This document shows positions 25,417 through 33,378 of a stretch of DNA of 49,671 nucleotides, in pieces. Position numbers and translations under genes: made by a program. The stretch is from an uncultured Ignavibacteriales bacterium (GTDB lineage: Bacteria > Bacteroidota > Ignavibacteria > Ignavibacteriales > Ignavibacteriaceae). The stretch spans positions 1 through 49,671 of the forward strand of contig CAIYTF010000165.1 in the NCBI GenBank assembly GCA_903929035.1, given 5' to 3'. The notes under the pieces were generated by a model. That model searched no databases, was not told the origin of the DNA, and saw nothing but the letters and a program-made list of their open reading frames with translations. Position 1 is the stretch's first letter. Each line of letters begins with the position of its first letter.

Positions 25417-26172
25417 TTAGTTTATCTTCCCGTTTAAGGATAATTGATATTCTTCTTCTAATTTATTTAAGCCTTGCACCAGTTGTTCGCATTTTAATTG
25501 AACAAACATCCAGTCTGTATTTGTAAATGCATCTTTGCGTTCAATTTCTGAGGCGATTTTTGAAAGGTGATGCTGGCCTATAGTGCCGCCGGCACCTTTT
25601 ATCTCGTGAGCAATTGTTTGAACTAATTTATAATCTCGTTTCTGTAACCCTAAAAGCAATTGTTCCTTTTTATGCTGAGATGTCTGCAAAAATATTTTGG
25701 TTAGTTCAGCCACCATTTCAGCCTGATCAAGCGCGCTAATAATTTTTGTTTTCTGTTCCTTATCGAACAATTTTTCACCAAGTACTTCATTAACACACCT
25801 TATTATGGTCTCTTTATTCAGCGGTTTGGAAATAACACGGTCTGCACCCGCTTCAATTGCCGCCAGCACGTTGCGCTTATCCGTGTTCGCGCTAATGACA
25901 ATTACGGGTATATCCTTTATCTCTACAAGCACTTTTTTCACTTGAAGCATTTTTATCCCATCGAAATTCGGCATCATTAAATCCAGAATTATGATGTTGG
26001 GTTTTAATTCTACCGCTGTCTTCAATCCCTCTAAACCATCAGCACAGGTAACAACAGTAAAATTGAAATCCTCAAAGAAGTTCTTCAACGCGTGAAGCAC
26101 CACATCTGAATCATCAACCAACAGTATTTTGAACCTGCGTTTAGAATCTCCGGGTAATACAGAATCAACCAT
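25417..26172 (-). CDS. Receiver-Hpt phosphorelay protein
   Basis: Residues 14-130 form a receiver domain (Asp64 in IIILDLMMPNFDG, ISKPLNKET end). A C-terminal Hpt domain has its phosphoacceptor His189 in TIAHEIKGAGGTIG. Having both groups on one cytoplasmic protein allows phosphate transfer between distinct kinases and receivers. It lies between csrA and motA. I chose ATG at 26172 over TTG at 26181; this start overlaps the csrA stop by eight bases. It could link the PAS kinase downstream to the two other receivers (inference). Confidence 0.9.
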   Translation of the reverse strand: MVDSVLPGDSKRRFKILLVDDSDVVLHALKNFFEDFNFTVVTCADGLEGLKTAVELKPNIIILDLMMPNFDGIKMLQVKKVLVEIKDIPVIVISANTDKRNVLAAIEAGADRVISKPLNKETIIRCVNEVLGEKLFDKEQKTKIISALDQAEMVAELTKIFLQTSQHKKEQLLLGLQKRDYKLVQTIAHEIKGAGGTIGQHHLSKIASEIERKDAFTNTDWMFVQLKCEQLVQGLNKLEEEYQLSLNGKIN

Positions 26173-26416
26173 TATTATCAAGTATATTTATTTTCAATTT
26201 CCCAAGCTCTGCCGGCAATTTAACTTCTTTAAGCACTTCCGCTGCCTGCCTGTTCTCATCTTTAACTTTTTCGTATAATTCAGCCCGCAATATCTTCACG
26301 CTGACGGGGGCTTCAATACCAATCTTAATTTGTGTTTCGGATACAGCAACAATACTGATAACAATATCGGGACCGATACGAATTTTCTCGTTTATTTTCC
26401 TTGAAAGTACTAACAT
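26165..26416 (-). CDS. csrA: Carbon storage regulator CsrA
   Basis: The 83-residue protein is a CsrA/RsmA RNA-binding translational regulator. It has the MLVLSRKINEKIRIG start, GIEAPVSVKILRAELYE with the key arginine of the RNA-binding face, and the K.EN..A helix. CsrA typically blocks translation of flagellin mRNA and is held off by FliW, whose gene is 13 bases upstream. The C-terminus extends about 20 residues beyond the usual 61 (LPAELGKLKINILDNNG), as in some FliW-containing bacteria. That extension may serve FliW contact (inference). Confidence 0.95.
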   Translation of the reverse strand: MLVLSRKINEKIRIGPDIVISIVAVSETQIKIGIEAPVSVKILRAELYEKVKDENRQAAEVLKEVKLPAELGKLKINILDNNG

Positions 26417-26429
26417 AGTGCTTGCTGCT

Positions 26430-26813
26430 CTAATTTTCTACAAAGAGTTTATAATCAATAGGGTATTTATCATTGTCAAATATCATTTGGAAACCGCTTT
26501 TGTTATCCTGGTCTAAATAGACAGGTGCCTTAAGGTTCACCGTAATATTCGATGGGTTTTTGTCAAACTTTACAATGCCGAATGCTTCATAACCTTCAAC
26601 TTCGCTATAATCCTTCATCAACAACTTGACTTGGATTAAAGGAAAAACAATCTCAGGCTCTTCAACCGAGGTTAACCAGTGGAACAGGCCATCCTCTTGA
26701 GTCAATAGCACATATTTGGTGAGATTTTCAAATCCAATGATTCCTTCTTGAAACGACATTATTATATTGTCATCAAATTCGACTTCCCCAAATTGGTATG
26801 TCTGCAGTTTCAT
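26430..26813 (-). CDS. fliW: Flagellar assembly factor FliW
   Basis: The protein is 127 residues from the ATG at 26813. I prefer this start to ATG 26846 because an AAAGGAAAAG ribosome site stands six bases upstream and the product then opens with MKLQTYQFGEVEFDDNII as in the family. Other family marks are F.EGIIGFENLTKYVLL and FHWLTSVEEPEIVFPLI. FliW binds CsrA and flagellin, so free flagellin releases FliW to inhibit CsrA and couples flagellin synthesis to export. The adjacent csrA supports this. No flagellin gene is in the window. Confidence 0.93.
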   Translation of the reverse strand: MKLQTYQFGEVEFDDNIIMSFQEGIIGFENLTKYVLLTQEDGLFHWLTSVEEPEIVFPLIQVKLLMKDYSEVEGYEAFGIVKFDKNPSNITVNLKAPVYLDQDNKSGFQMIFDNDKYPIDYKLFVEN

Positions 26814-26915
26814 AACTTTTCCTTTACTTGACTCCGGTTTTATCATAATTTATTATTCTTAAAAAATACTATCAAAAAATAGGGAGATTTTTCCATATAA
26901 TCGAAAAAAGCTGAA

Positions 26916-27746
26916 TTAATTTAAAATCACTATATCAACACGCCGGTTATTTGACCGGCCTTCGGGAGATTGATTTGTTGAAATGGGACGATATTCCGCG
27001 TACCCGACAACCGAAACTCTCCCCGGCTGCAATCCCTGCTGATTCATCAGGAAATAACCTGCATTTGTTGCCCGTGCAACCGAAAGATGCCAATTTGAAG
27101 GAAATTGGTTTCCTGCTACCGGAATTGTATCTGTATGTCCTTCAATCCGTATATCATTTGGCAGTGCCCGCAATGCCGGTGCCAACTTCTGTAATATTAG
27201 TTTCGAATATTCTGTAAGCTCCGCTCTGCCGGAAATAAACAGGATATCATCCTGAATACGAATTGTAATACCACGCTCGTTTTGCACGAGTTTCACCGCG
27301 CTTGACATATTATTTTCATCAAGTGCCTGACGTACTTGATCCCGTAGTTTGTTAAACGGATCGCTTTTGGGAATTACCGAAGTTCCTGCTGCAGAAGACA
27401 TTCGTGTCGCGACTTTGCTGCTGTCATAATTGCCAAATACTTGTCCCGCAACTTGAACAACACGCCGATACTTTTGCAGATCAATATTTGAAAAAGCATA
27501 TAGCAATATAAACAATCCTAATAACAACGTGATTAAGTCGGCATACGTTATTATGTAGCGATCACTGCTTTCAGCCTCTTCTCCGAACAATTCGTCTTCG
27601 TGTATTACGCGAGGACGAGGTTTTGTTCGTTTTGCGAAAGGAGGCTTGCCATTCTTGCCTTGATGAGGGACGGGACTTCCCCGCTGTGGAGTGCCAGGAC
27701 TCCCTCCAGGGATACCTCCATCAAGCGTTTCTCTTCTATGTGACAT
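26916..27746 (-). CDS. Second MotB-type stator protein (Gram-positive/PomB-like)
   Basis: The 276-residue product has a Gly/Pro/Lys-rich N-terminal stretch of about 50 residues, then one membrane helix with Asp70 as ion-binding residue (YIITYADLITLLLGLFILLYAF). An OmpA-like domain follows (IRIEGHTDTIPVAGNQFPSNW, LSVARATNAG, RSNNRRVDIVIL). The helix motif resembles Bacillus MotB and Vibrio PomB more than E. coli MotB, so the coupling ion may differ from the other pair. If ATG at 27746 is the true start, the first 47 codons overlap the end of motA by 142 bases. A TTG near codon 53 would avoid this but would remove most of the basic N-terminus. Confidence 0.9.
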   Translation of the reverse strand: MSHRRETLDGGIPGGSPGTPQRGSPVPHQGKNGKPPFAKRTKPRPRVIHEDELFGEEAESSDRYIITYADLITLLLGLFILLYAFSNIDLQKYRRVVQVAGQVFGNYDSSKVATRMSSAAGTSVIPKSDPFNKLRDQVRQALDENNMSSAVKLVQNERGITIRIQDDILFISGRAELTEYSKLILQKLAPALRALPNDIRIEGHTDTIPVAGNQFPSNWHLSVARATNAGYFLMNQQGLQPGRVSVVGYAEYRPISTNQSPEGRSNNRRVDIVILN

Positions 27747-28381
27747 TGCTTTAATTTATCGCCAATTGGTAACCAAAATATGTTAGCTGTAAAAACACCC
27801 CATAGTGTTGCTATAAATGCCGAGGCAATATTATGAATTAACATCGCGGGATCGCTCCCTGCATTTGCCAGTGTCATTATTAGCCCCAAAACTGTACCTA
27901 ATATTCCCATTGTCGGGGCATAACCGCCCATCTTTGAAAAAATTGTAATATTTGACATATGACGCTCCTGCATAGCTTTCATTTCAAATCGAGCTATCGA
28001 TTCTAATGAATCTGCATCTGAACCATCTAGTAAAAGACGCATCAGTTTGCGAGTGAAATAGTGTTCAAACCTGTCTATATCCTTTTCAATTGAAAGAAGT
28101 CCGTTTTGCCTTCCCCTTATTGCAAGTTCCGAAAATAGTTCTATCAACCAGGGTACGTCATACTGCTCGGGAAAGTATGCTTTCCGAATCAATGAGAACA
28201 TCATAAGAAATTTTTCTATCCCGAATCCGATAATCACAGCAGAAAAAGTTCCGCCGAAAACAATAAGCATTGCAGGTCCCAAGAACAACGCCTGCATACT
28301 GCCGCCTTCAAACAAGAACGCGCCAAAAATAGAAAATAATCCAAGAATAAATCCATATATTGATCCGCTGCCGCGTTTCAT
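27605..28381 (-). CDS. Second MotA-type stator protein (PomA/Bacillus MotA-like)
   Basis: The 258-residue inner-membrane protein has two N-terminal helices (about 6-25 and 32-52), a cytoplasmic loop with SDADSLESIARFEMKAMQERH, and two later helices (about 150-175 and 183-205: GGYAPTMGILGTVLGLIMTLA and SAFIATLWGVFTANIFWLP). The VPSLIKARMASLL end is the conserved MotA tail, so its frame is genuine through the overlap with motB. Its ATG overlaps the flgL stop (ATGA). It forms a second stator with 26916-27746, and the two stator types together suggest use under different viscosity or ion conditions (inference). Confidence 0.92.
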   Translation of the reverse strand: MKRGSGSIYGFILGLFSIFGAFLFEGGSMQALFLGPAMLIVFGGTFSAVIIGFGIEKFLMMFSLIRKAYFPEQYDVPWLIELFSELAIRGRQNGLLSIEKDIDRFEHYFTRKLMRLLLDGSDADSLESIARFEMKAMQERHMSNITIFSKMGGYAPTMGILGTVLGLIMTLANAGSDPAMLIHNIASAFIATLWGVFTANIFWLPIGDKLKQCHIEEKRLMEVSLEGVLALHSGEVPSLIKARMASLLSQNEQNLVLA

Positions 28382-29613
28382 AGGAAGTCAATCAGGGATT
28401 TTGGAAGCAGCATTGCCGAAGTTTTATATAATATATCAGCGGTGGTTTGCGCTGACTGCATTTCAATCGTGGTTTTCGCGATATCCGTGTCCTGTTCCTT
28501 GGAGAGTAAATTCTGCAGTTCAAGCTGCTGGTTCTGCATCATATCACTTGTAGAAGTAAGTCTGTTTTGAACACCGCCTGCTTCAGCCATTTTTTGTATA
28601 ATATTAGTATTTAAATCCGCAAGTAATTTTGTCTGAGCATCTGTCGGCAGCTGCCCTTGGTTAAGCCCGTCTATAATGGACTGAATCGCGTTAAGCATAT
28701 TTGTCGGTTGAGTTGTTTTTGTAGAAACCGCGCTCTTTGTGCTTTCGCTCAGTCCTGTCATATCAATACTAAAGTTTAATTTTGTTGACTGGTCGTTTAT
28801 TGTCATCCGGCGCGATGCAGAACCGTCAACAGAAGTTAACTTCCCTGTTGCAGCATCAAAACCTAACTGTGATTGTTTGCTTGTTACAGTAGTGCCATCG
28901 GAGTTTTTCACATTCACCTGCATCATATAAGCGTTGTCTCCGGTTTTGGTATATGTTGTTATTGCCGAGTATTTAACACCGGCAGCATCTTGAATTTCAG
29001 TTGTATTTTGGATAGTGCTTCCTTTTGCTGATGCTTTGTCAATCGTTCCGGTTTGGCTGACAACAGAATTAAACAATTCATCTGCAGTTACATTAATCTT
29101 TTGTTCAGTGCCTGTTGTGATTTTAATAGACTGCGAACCGCTTGTATCTGCAGCTCCTCCAAACCACGCTGCATTCTGCGAATATGGTGCCGAACTGCTG
29201 TTTGTTCCGGAAAAAACATATTTGCCGTCAACTTCAGTTCCGGCGTACTGAACTATAGCCTGCAATCCCAATTTCAGTTTTTGCGCGAATGAAGGCAGAT
29301 TTGTCGCGTTAATGGGATTAGCTGCCTGCGTCAGATTGTCAATCATCGACTGCGTTTCAGTCTGCATTCCTTCCATTGCTTTTGTCGTGGCACTCAAATA
29401 ACTCAACCCGTTGTCTATATTCTTACTATACGTATCAATATTTGACAGCTGGTTTTGCAAACGCGAAATCCTTCCGGCACTCAATGGAGATTCGGAAGAA
29501 TTTTGAATTGTTTTTCCTGTTGCAATATCTGCCTGCAATCCAACTAAATTCATCTTGGACTTATTCAGGTTAAACAAAAAGGATTTACTTATGTAATTAT
29601 CTGCTATTCGCAT
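28378..29613 (-). CDS. flgL: Flagellar hook-filament junction protein FlgL (HAP3)
   Basis: The 411-residue protein has the flagellin-like N-terminal helix region (MRIADNYISKSFLFNLNKS...LQADIATGKTIQNSSESPL) and the matching C-terminal coiled region (LLSKEQDTDIAKTTIEMQSAQTT). Both are needed to pack into the axial structure that joins hook and filament. The middle (about 150-300), rich in Thr/Ser/Gly, makes it longer than the usual 300-320 residues and is likely the exposed variable domain. It is secreted through the flagellar export gate. It lies 29 bases after flgK and is coupled by ATGA to the stator gene. Confidence 0.93.
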   Translation of the reverse strand: MRIADNYISKSFLFNLNKSKMNLVGLQADIATGKTIQNSSESPLSAGRISRLQNQLSNIDTYSKNIDNGLSYLSATTKAMEGMQTETQSMIDNLTQAANPINATNLPSFAQKLKLGLQAIVQYAGTEVDGKYVFSGTNSSSAPYSQNAAWFGGAADTSGSQSIKITTGTEQKINVTADELFNSVVSQTGTIDKASAKGSTIQNTTEIQDAAGVKYSAITTYTKTGDNAYMMQVNVKNSDGTTVTSKQSQLGFDAATGKLTSVDGSASRRMTINDQSTKLNFSIDMTGLSESTKSAVSTKTTQPTNMLNAIQSIIDGLNQGQLPTDAQTKLLADLNTNIIQKMAEAGGVQNRLTSTSDMMQNQQLELQNLLSKEQDTDIAKTTIEMQSAQTTADILYKTSAMLLPKSLIDFL

Positions 29614-29642
29614 ATTATTTATCTTTAATAAAATTTATAATA

Positions 29643-30989
29643 TCAAGTTATACCCAAAAGGGTCTGTAGCATTTCGTTTGCAACTTTAATAAGCTTTGCA
29701 GAAGCATCATATCCTCTTTGATACTTGAGAATATTAACCATCTCCTCATCGACAGAAACTCCCGAAATAGTTGATTTCTGATTCTCGAGCTGCTGCACCG
29801 CCATATCTGTTGATACGATACTTTGATTCGCGGATTGAACCGTTGTCGCGATGTCATTCACAAAACCGGAATAAAATTCGTTTATCGTTGAGCCATCGCT
29901 CGATTTGGCAGTGGAAAGTCCCGCCATTTGCAATGCAATAGAATTATCTCCGCTTGATCCATCCGCGGAGGTCGCGATGTTTCGTGCATCGCTTAAAATA
30001 TTCGCGTTAATACTTAATGAACCATTTTCATAATTGCCGAAAAAGTTTGTTCCCTTAACCGGAGGAGTCTGCCCATTGTAACCTGCATTGTGAACAGCGT
30101 TGACTCGCGTCATAATTCTTCCGGCAGTTTCATCCAACTTTGCAGTCAAACGCGGGAAAACATTATTATAGACTTCCGCTATCGCTCCAAGTTCACCGCC
30201 TTGAACAGCCGCTGAACTTGAGCCGTCTTGAGTAATAATGTTCAATTTACCATTGTCAATCGAAGTCTTAAACTGCATTGCCGAAAATTTATCAACAGCA
30301 GTGACTCCGCCAATAGAAACACTTGCCGTGTTATTTTTGTCATAAGTAACACTGATATTAGCAAGTTTACTTAATCCGTTAATGGCTTCATCGCGTTTAT
30401 CCGTCAAATCGTTGGCATCGTTTCCGGCACTGCGCGCCGCGTAAATCTGCTTGTTTAAATCCTGTATAGTATTTAGCGAAGTATTCATTGACGTGACAAT
30501 AGTATCGGATTCCGTTTTCAAGTCAGGTTTCATCTGCTGCATACTATCGTAAATTGTTTTCAACTTGCTTGTCATTTGCTGAGCGGTCTGAACCACGTTT
30601 TGCCGCAATGTCAACGAACTTGGATTTACAGAGAGTTCGCTCCACGAATTAAAAAATTTGTTAATCATCGAAGAAAGTCCCTGGTCACCCGGCTCAGATA
30701 TTACAGACTCGACTTGTGAAACATAATCCGATTGCTTCATCGAAAGCGAATTTTGGCTGTAATATCCGCGAAGCTGTGAATCGATCATATCACTTTTGAC
30801 CCGCGTAACATCTTCCATTTTCACACCTGCCCCTAAGGTACTGCCTTGAGTTTGTGCTGACATCACCACGCGCTGCCGGGAATAATTCGCGTTGTTGGCG
30901 TTCCCGATATTATGCGATGTTACAGACAAAGCCTGTTGGTAAGCAGAAAGTCCTTGAGAGCTAATGTTCAATAAATTGCTGATACCCAT
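29643..30989 (-). CDS. flgK: Flagellar hook-associated protein FlgK (HAP1)
   Basis: The 448-residue protein starts with the axial-protein motif LLNISSQGLSAYQQALSVTSHNIGNANNANYSRQ and ends with the matching helix (VSVDEEMVNILKYQRGYDASAKLI). Its centre has the FlgK pattern (INKFFNSWSELSVNPSSLTLRQNVV and LNKQIYAARSAGNDANDLTDKRDE). It is the first hook-filament junction protein, exported through the flagellum and chaperoned by FlgN, whose gene is one base upstream. Its length is somewhat short for the family (often 450-550), from a compact middle domain. Confidence 0.95.
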   Translation of the reverse strand: MGISNLLNISSQGLSAYQQALSVTSHNIGNANNANYSRQRVVMSAQTQGSTLGAGVKMEDVTRVKSDMIDSQLRGYYSQNSLSMKQSDYVSQVESVISEPGDQGLSSMINKFFNSWSELSVNPSSLTLRQNVVQTAQQMTSKLKTIYDSMQQMKPDLKTESDTIVTSMNTSLNTIQDLNKQIYAARSAGNDANDLTDKRDEAINGLSKLANISVTYDKNNTASVSIGGVTAVDKFSAMQFKTSIDNGKLNIITQDGSSSAAVQGGELGAIAEVYNNVFPRLTAKLDETAGRIMTRVNAVHNAGYNGQTPPVKGTNFFGNYENGSLSINANILSDARNIATSADGSSGDNSIALQMAGLSTAKSSDGSTINEFYSGFVNDIATTVQSANQSIVSTDMAVQQLENQKSTISGVSVDEEMVNILKYQRGYDASAKLIKVANEMLQTLLGIT

Positions 30990-30990
30990 A

Positions 30991-31446
30991 TCACACTTTC
31001 CTATCCACTATCGCCGCTCGTTTGTTTCCAATCAAAGCCTGCATTACATCATTGTAAAAAGTCTTCAAATGGTGTAACAGGAAAAGGTTATGAGAGTTTT
31101 CTTCGCTCAGCGCGGTAACCATCGCGCGCGTTGCCGCCTCTAATACCGATAGTCTTTCTAAATCACGCTGCGGAACTAAGCCTCTTAATACAGTACTAAG
31201 TTTTGCTTTAGTTCTGTCAGGCAGATTTGGGAAGTGTTTTCCAAGAATACTTTCAATTAGCAAACCGCGCTGCTTTTCTGTTGTTTGAACCAACATCAAA
31301 ACTTTTTCTTCTTTCCGACTTGCTATTTCAAAATCTTCATATTTTGAAGAAATAAGGGCGTTCCGTTTTTCTGTTACGATTCCAAGCAATTGCTTTAAAT
31401 TAACAAGCTGCCGGTCATATATTGTTAATAAATTTGAAATATCCAT
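30991..31446 (-). CDS. flgN: FlgN-type export chaperone
   Basis: The 151-residue, mostly helical protein has the FlgN layout: LLTIYDRQLVNLKQLLGIVTEKRNALISS at the start, charged helices in the middle, and an end similar to FlgN C-termini that hold the substrate (NLFLLHHLKTFYNDVMQAL). FlgN chaperones FlgK and FlgL in the cytoplasm. Weak sequence similarity is normal in this family, so the position between flgJ and flgK is the main support. Its ATG overlaps the flgJ stop (TAATG). Confidence 0.85.
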   Translation of the reverse strand: MDISNLLTIYDRQLVNLKQLLGIVTEKRNALISSKYEDFEIASRKEEKVLMLVQTTEKQRGLLIESILGKHFPNLPDRTKAKLSTVLRGLVPQRDLERLSVLEAATRAMVTALSEENSHNLFLLHHLKTFYNDVMQALIGNKRAAIVDRKV

Positions 31447-32264
31447 TATGTCTCCAAGGTTTTCATATAACCCATTACACGGGTAACATACGCTTTTGTT
31501 TCATCGAAAGGAGGGATTCCCTTATATTTATCTACATTACCCGGACCCGCGTTATATGCCGCGAGGGCGAGTTTCACATCGCCGTTATACCGTGAGAGCA
31601 TTTGAGAAATATAAGATGAACCACCCATTATGTTTTCTTTCGCGTTAAACGAATTGCGCACGCCGAGTGAGGAAGCGGTTCCGTCCATTAACTGCATCAA
31701 TCCCTTAGCACCTGCTTTCGACACGGCTTTTTCATTGCCCGCCGATTCTGCAAGTATTATTGCTTTTATTAAATTCTGACTCACGCCAAATTTTTTCGAT
31801 GCTTCTGCCGTGATAGGTTCAAACTTATCTAACCGTTCCATTGAGGAAGATGATGGAGTTACTAAAGGGTAACTCTTTATCTGGTCACGCAGCGCGGGAC
31901 TCAATGGAGAGCCGGGAATACTTTTTTGCTTGTATTCCGATGGAAGTTCTTCACCGGTAATTTGTTTATAAATTTTTTCGGCTATGCCCATACTGTTAGA
32001 CTTGGTCATATATGAAGCCATTCCGTTCTGGAAAAACATATCATACATTTCTTTACCCTGTCCTTCTCCTCCTTCATCACTGCCGCCAAGCAAACCTTTG
32101 CTTTGCTCCGTCATTGATTTAAGCATCATACCGGTAAGCACGGTCTCGAAGTCTTTAGCCGCTTTTGCAGCTCTTTCTTTCTTCTCCGGAGTCATTGCTT
32201 CAGCAGCTTTTGAAAGATGCTTCCGCGGGTCAGTTATCTTGAGTTGAACGTCTTGCATTGCCAT
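31446..32264 (-). CDS. flgJ: FlgJ-type rod protein with lytic transglycosylase (SLT) domain
   Basis: Residues 28-105 form the rod-binding FlgJ domain (KAAKDFETVLTGMMLKSM, then GKEMYDMFFQNGMASYM). Residues 150-272 form a C-terminal peptidoglycan lyase domain of the SLT/GH23 kind, with catalytic Glu173 in IILAESAGN and the AKGLMQLMDGTASSLGV and LALAAYNAGPGNVDKY motifs. In Salmonella the second domain is instead a GH73 glucosaminidase, so this is a different fusion with the same job: opening the cell wall for the rod. ATG at 32264 or 32258 could be the start. It lies five bases after flgI. Confidence 0.92.
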   Translation of the reverse strand: MAMQDVQLKITDPRKHLSKAAEAMTPEKKERAAKAAKDFETVLTGMMLKSMTEQSKGLLGGSDEGGEGQGKEMYDMFFQNGMASYMTKSNSMGIAEKIYKQITGEELPSEYKQKSIPGSPLSPALRDQIKSYPLVTPSSSSMERLDKFEPITAEASKKFGVSQNLIKAIILAESAGNEKAVSKAGAKGLMQLMDGTASSLGVRNSFNAKENIMGGSSYISQMLSRYNGDVKLALAAYNAGPGNVDKYKGIPPFDETKAYVTRVMGYMKTLET

Positions 32265-32269
32265 ACCTG

Positions 32270-33367
32270 TTACATTATCACTAATTCTGCAATCAACGCG
32301 CCGGCTTCTTTCAATGCCTGAAAGATAGCAATTATGTCTCGCGGAGAGACACGCAAAGAGTTTAGTGCTGTTGCAACTTCCTGCACGTTGCTCGCGCCGC
32401 TGAGAGAAACCGTTGACGTGCTGTCTTCAGATTCTATTTGTGGGGTTAAACTGTTAAATAATATCGTTTTGCCTTGAGACATTGCTTCCGGCTGCGAAAT
32501 TAGCGGATTTGAACGAACATTAATTCTTAAATTTCCGTGCGAAATCGACACCGGCAATATTCTAACATTAGAACCTGCAACCACAGTGCCTGTTCTTTCG
32601 TTTAACACAACTTTTGCAATCACGTCAGTGGTAACAGTGGTAGCTTCAATTTCCGCGAGAAATGCAGTGAGATTTGACTGCTTAGCCTCGGGAATACGCA
32701 CGCGAATTTCAGAGGCATCAACTGAAACTGCTATCGTATCACTAAATTTCTGATTCAAAGCCATTGTTATATTGTTGGCAGTAGTAAAATCAGGTTTGCG
32801 TAAAAGAACAGTAACACCGTTTGGCTGAATATAGTTCGCGCTGCTTAATTCTTGCTGCATCACGCCGCCGCCGGGTATGCGTCCCGATAGCGCGTGGTTC
32901 TTCGCCACTCGTCCTCCTGATGAAGTAGTAATATCATAGCCGCCTACAGAAAGCGGACCTTGACACATCGCGAACACCGCGCCATCTTTTCCTGAAAGCG
33001 GAGTCATAAGCAATGTTCCGCCCATTAAACTTGTTGCATCACCCAAAGAAGAAACACTCACGTCAAACTCTGAACCTGTTTTCAAATAGTTATTCACCGA
33101 GGCAGTCACCATAACTGCCGCCACATTTCTTGTCCGTAAGTTCACATCCGGCACCGTGATACCGAATCGCTTCAGCATACTTGTTACTGACTGCACTGTG
33201 AATGTTGAACGGTAACTGTCGCCGCTTCCGGCTAAACCGACAATCAATCCATAGCCGATTAACTGTTCAGACTGCACGCCTTTGAAATAGGCAACATCTT
33301 TCAGCCGCTGCGGATAAATAAGAATTGAAGAAACAACAAATGCTATGAGTAATAATTTTGTTTTCAT
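32270..33367 (-). CDS. flgI: Flagellar P-ring protein FlgI
   Basis: The 365-residue precursor has a Sec signal peptide (MKTKLLLIAFVVSSILI) and the FlgI signature RLKDVAYFKGVQSEQLIGYGLIVGLAGSGDS. It also carries DVSVSSLGDATSLMGGTLLMTPL and the C-terminal SPRDIIAIFQALKEAGALIAELVIM. It forms the periplasmic ring around the rod. I set the start at ATG 33367, which has AAAGGAAAG just upstream and begins at the signal peptide, and not at TTG 33391. It follows flgH by 11 bases. P- and L-ring genes together show a true outer membrane. Confidence 0.96.
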   Translation of the reverse strand: MKTKLLLIAFVVSSILIYPQRLKDVAYFKGVQSEQLIGYGLIVGLAGSGDSYRSTFTVQSVTSMLKRFGITVPDVNLRTRNVAAVMVTASVNNYLKTGSEFDVSVSSLGDATSLMGGTLLMTPLSGKDGAVFAMCQGPLSVGGYDITTSSGGRVAKNHALSGRIPGGGVMQQELSSANYIQPNGVTVLLRKPDFTTANNITMALNQKFSDTIAVSVDASEIRVRIPEAKQSNLTAFLAEIEATTVTTDVIAKVVLNERTGTVVAGSNVRILPVSISHGNLRINVRSNPLISQPEAMSQGKTILFNSLTPQIESEDSTSTVSLSGASNVQEVATALNSLRVSPRDIIAIFQALKEAGALIAELVIM

Positions 33368-33378
33368 TTTGCTTTCCT

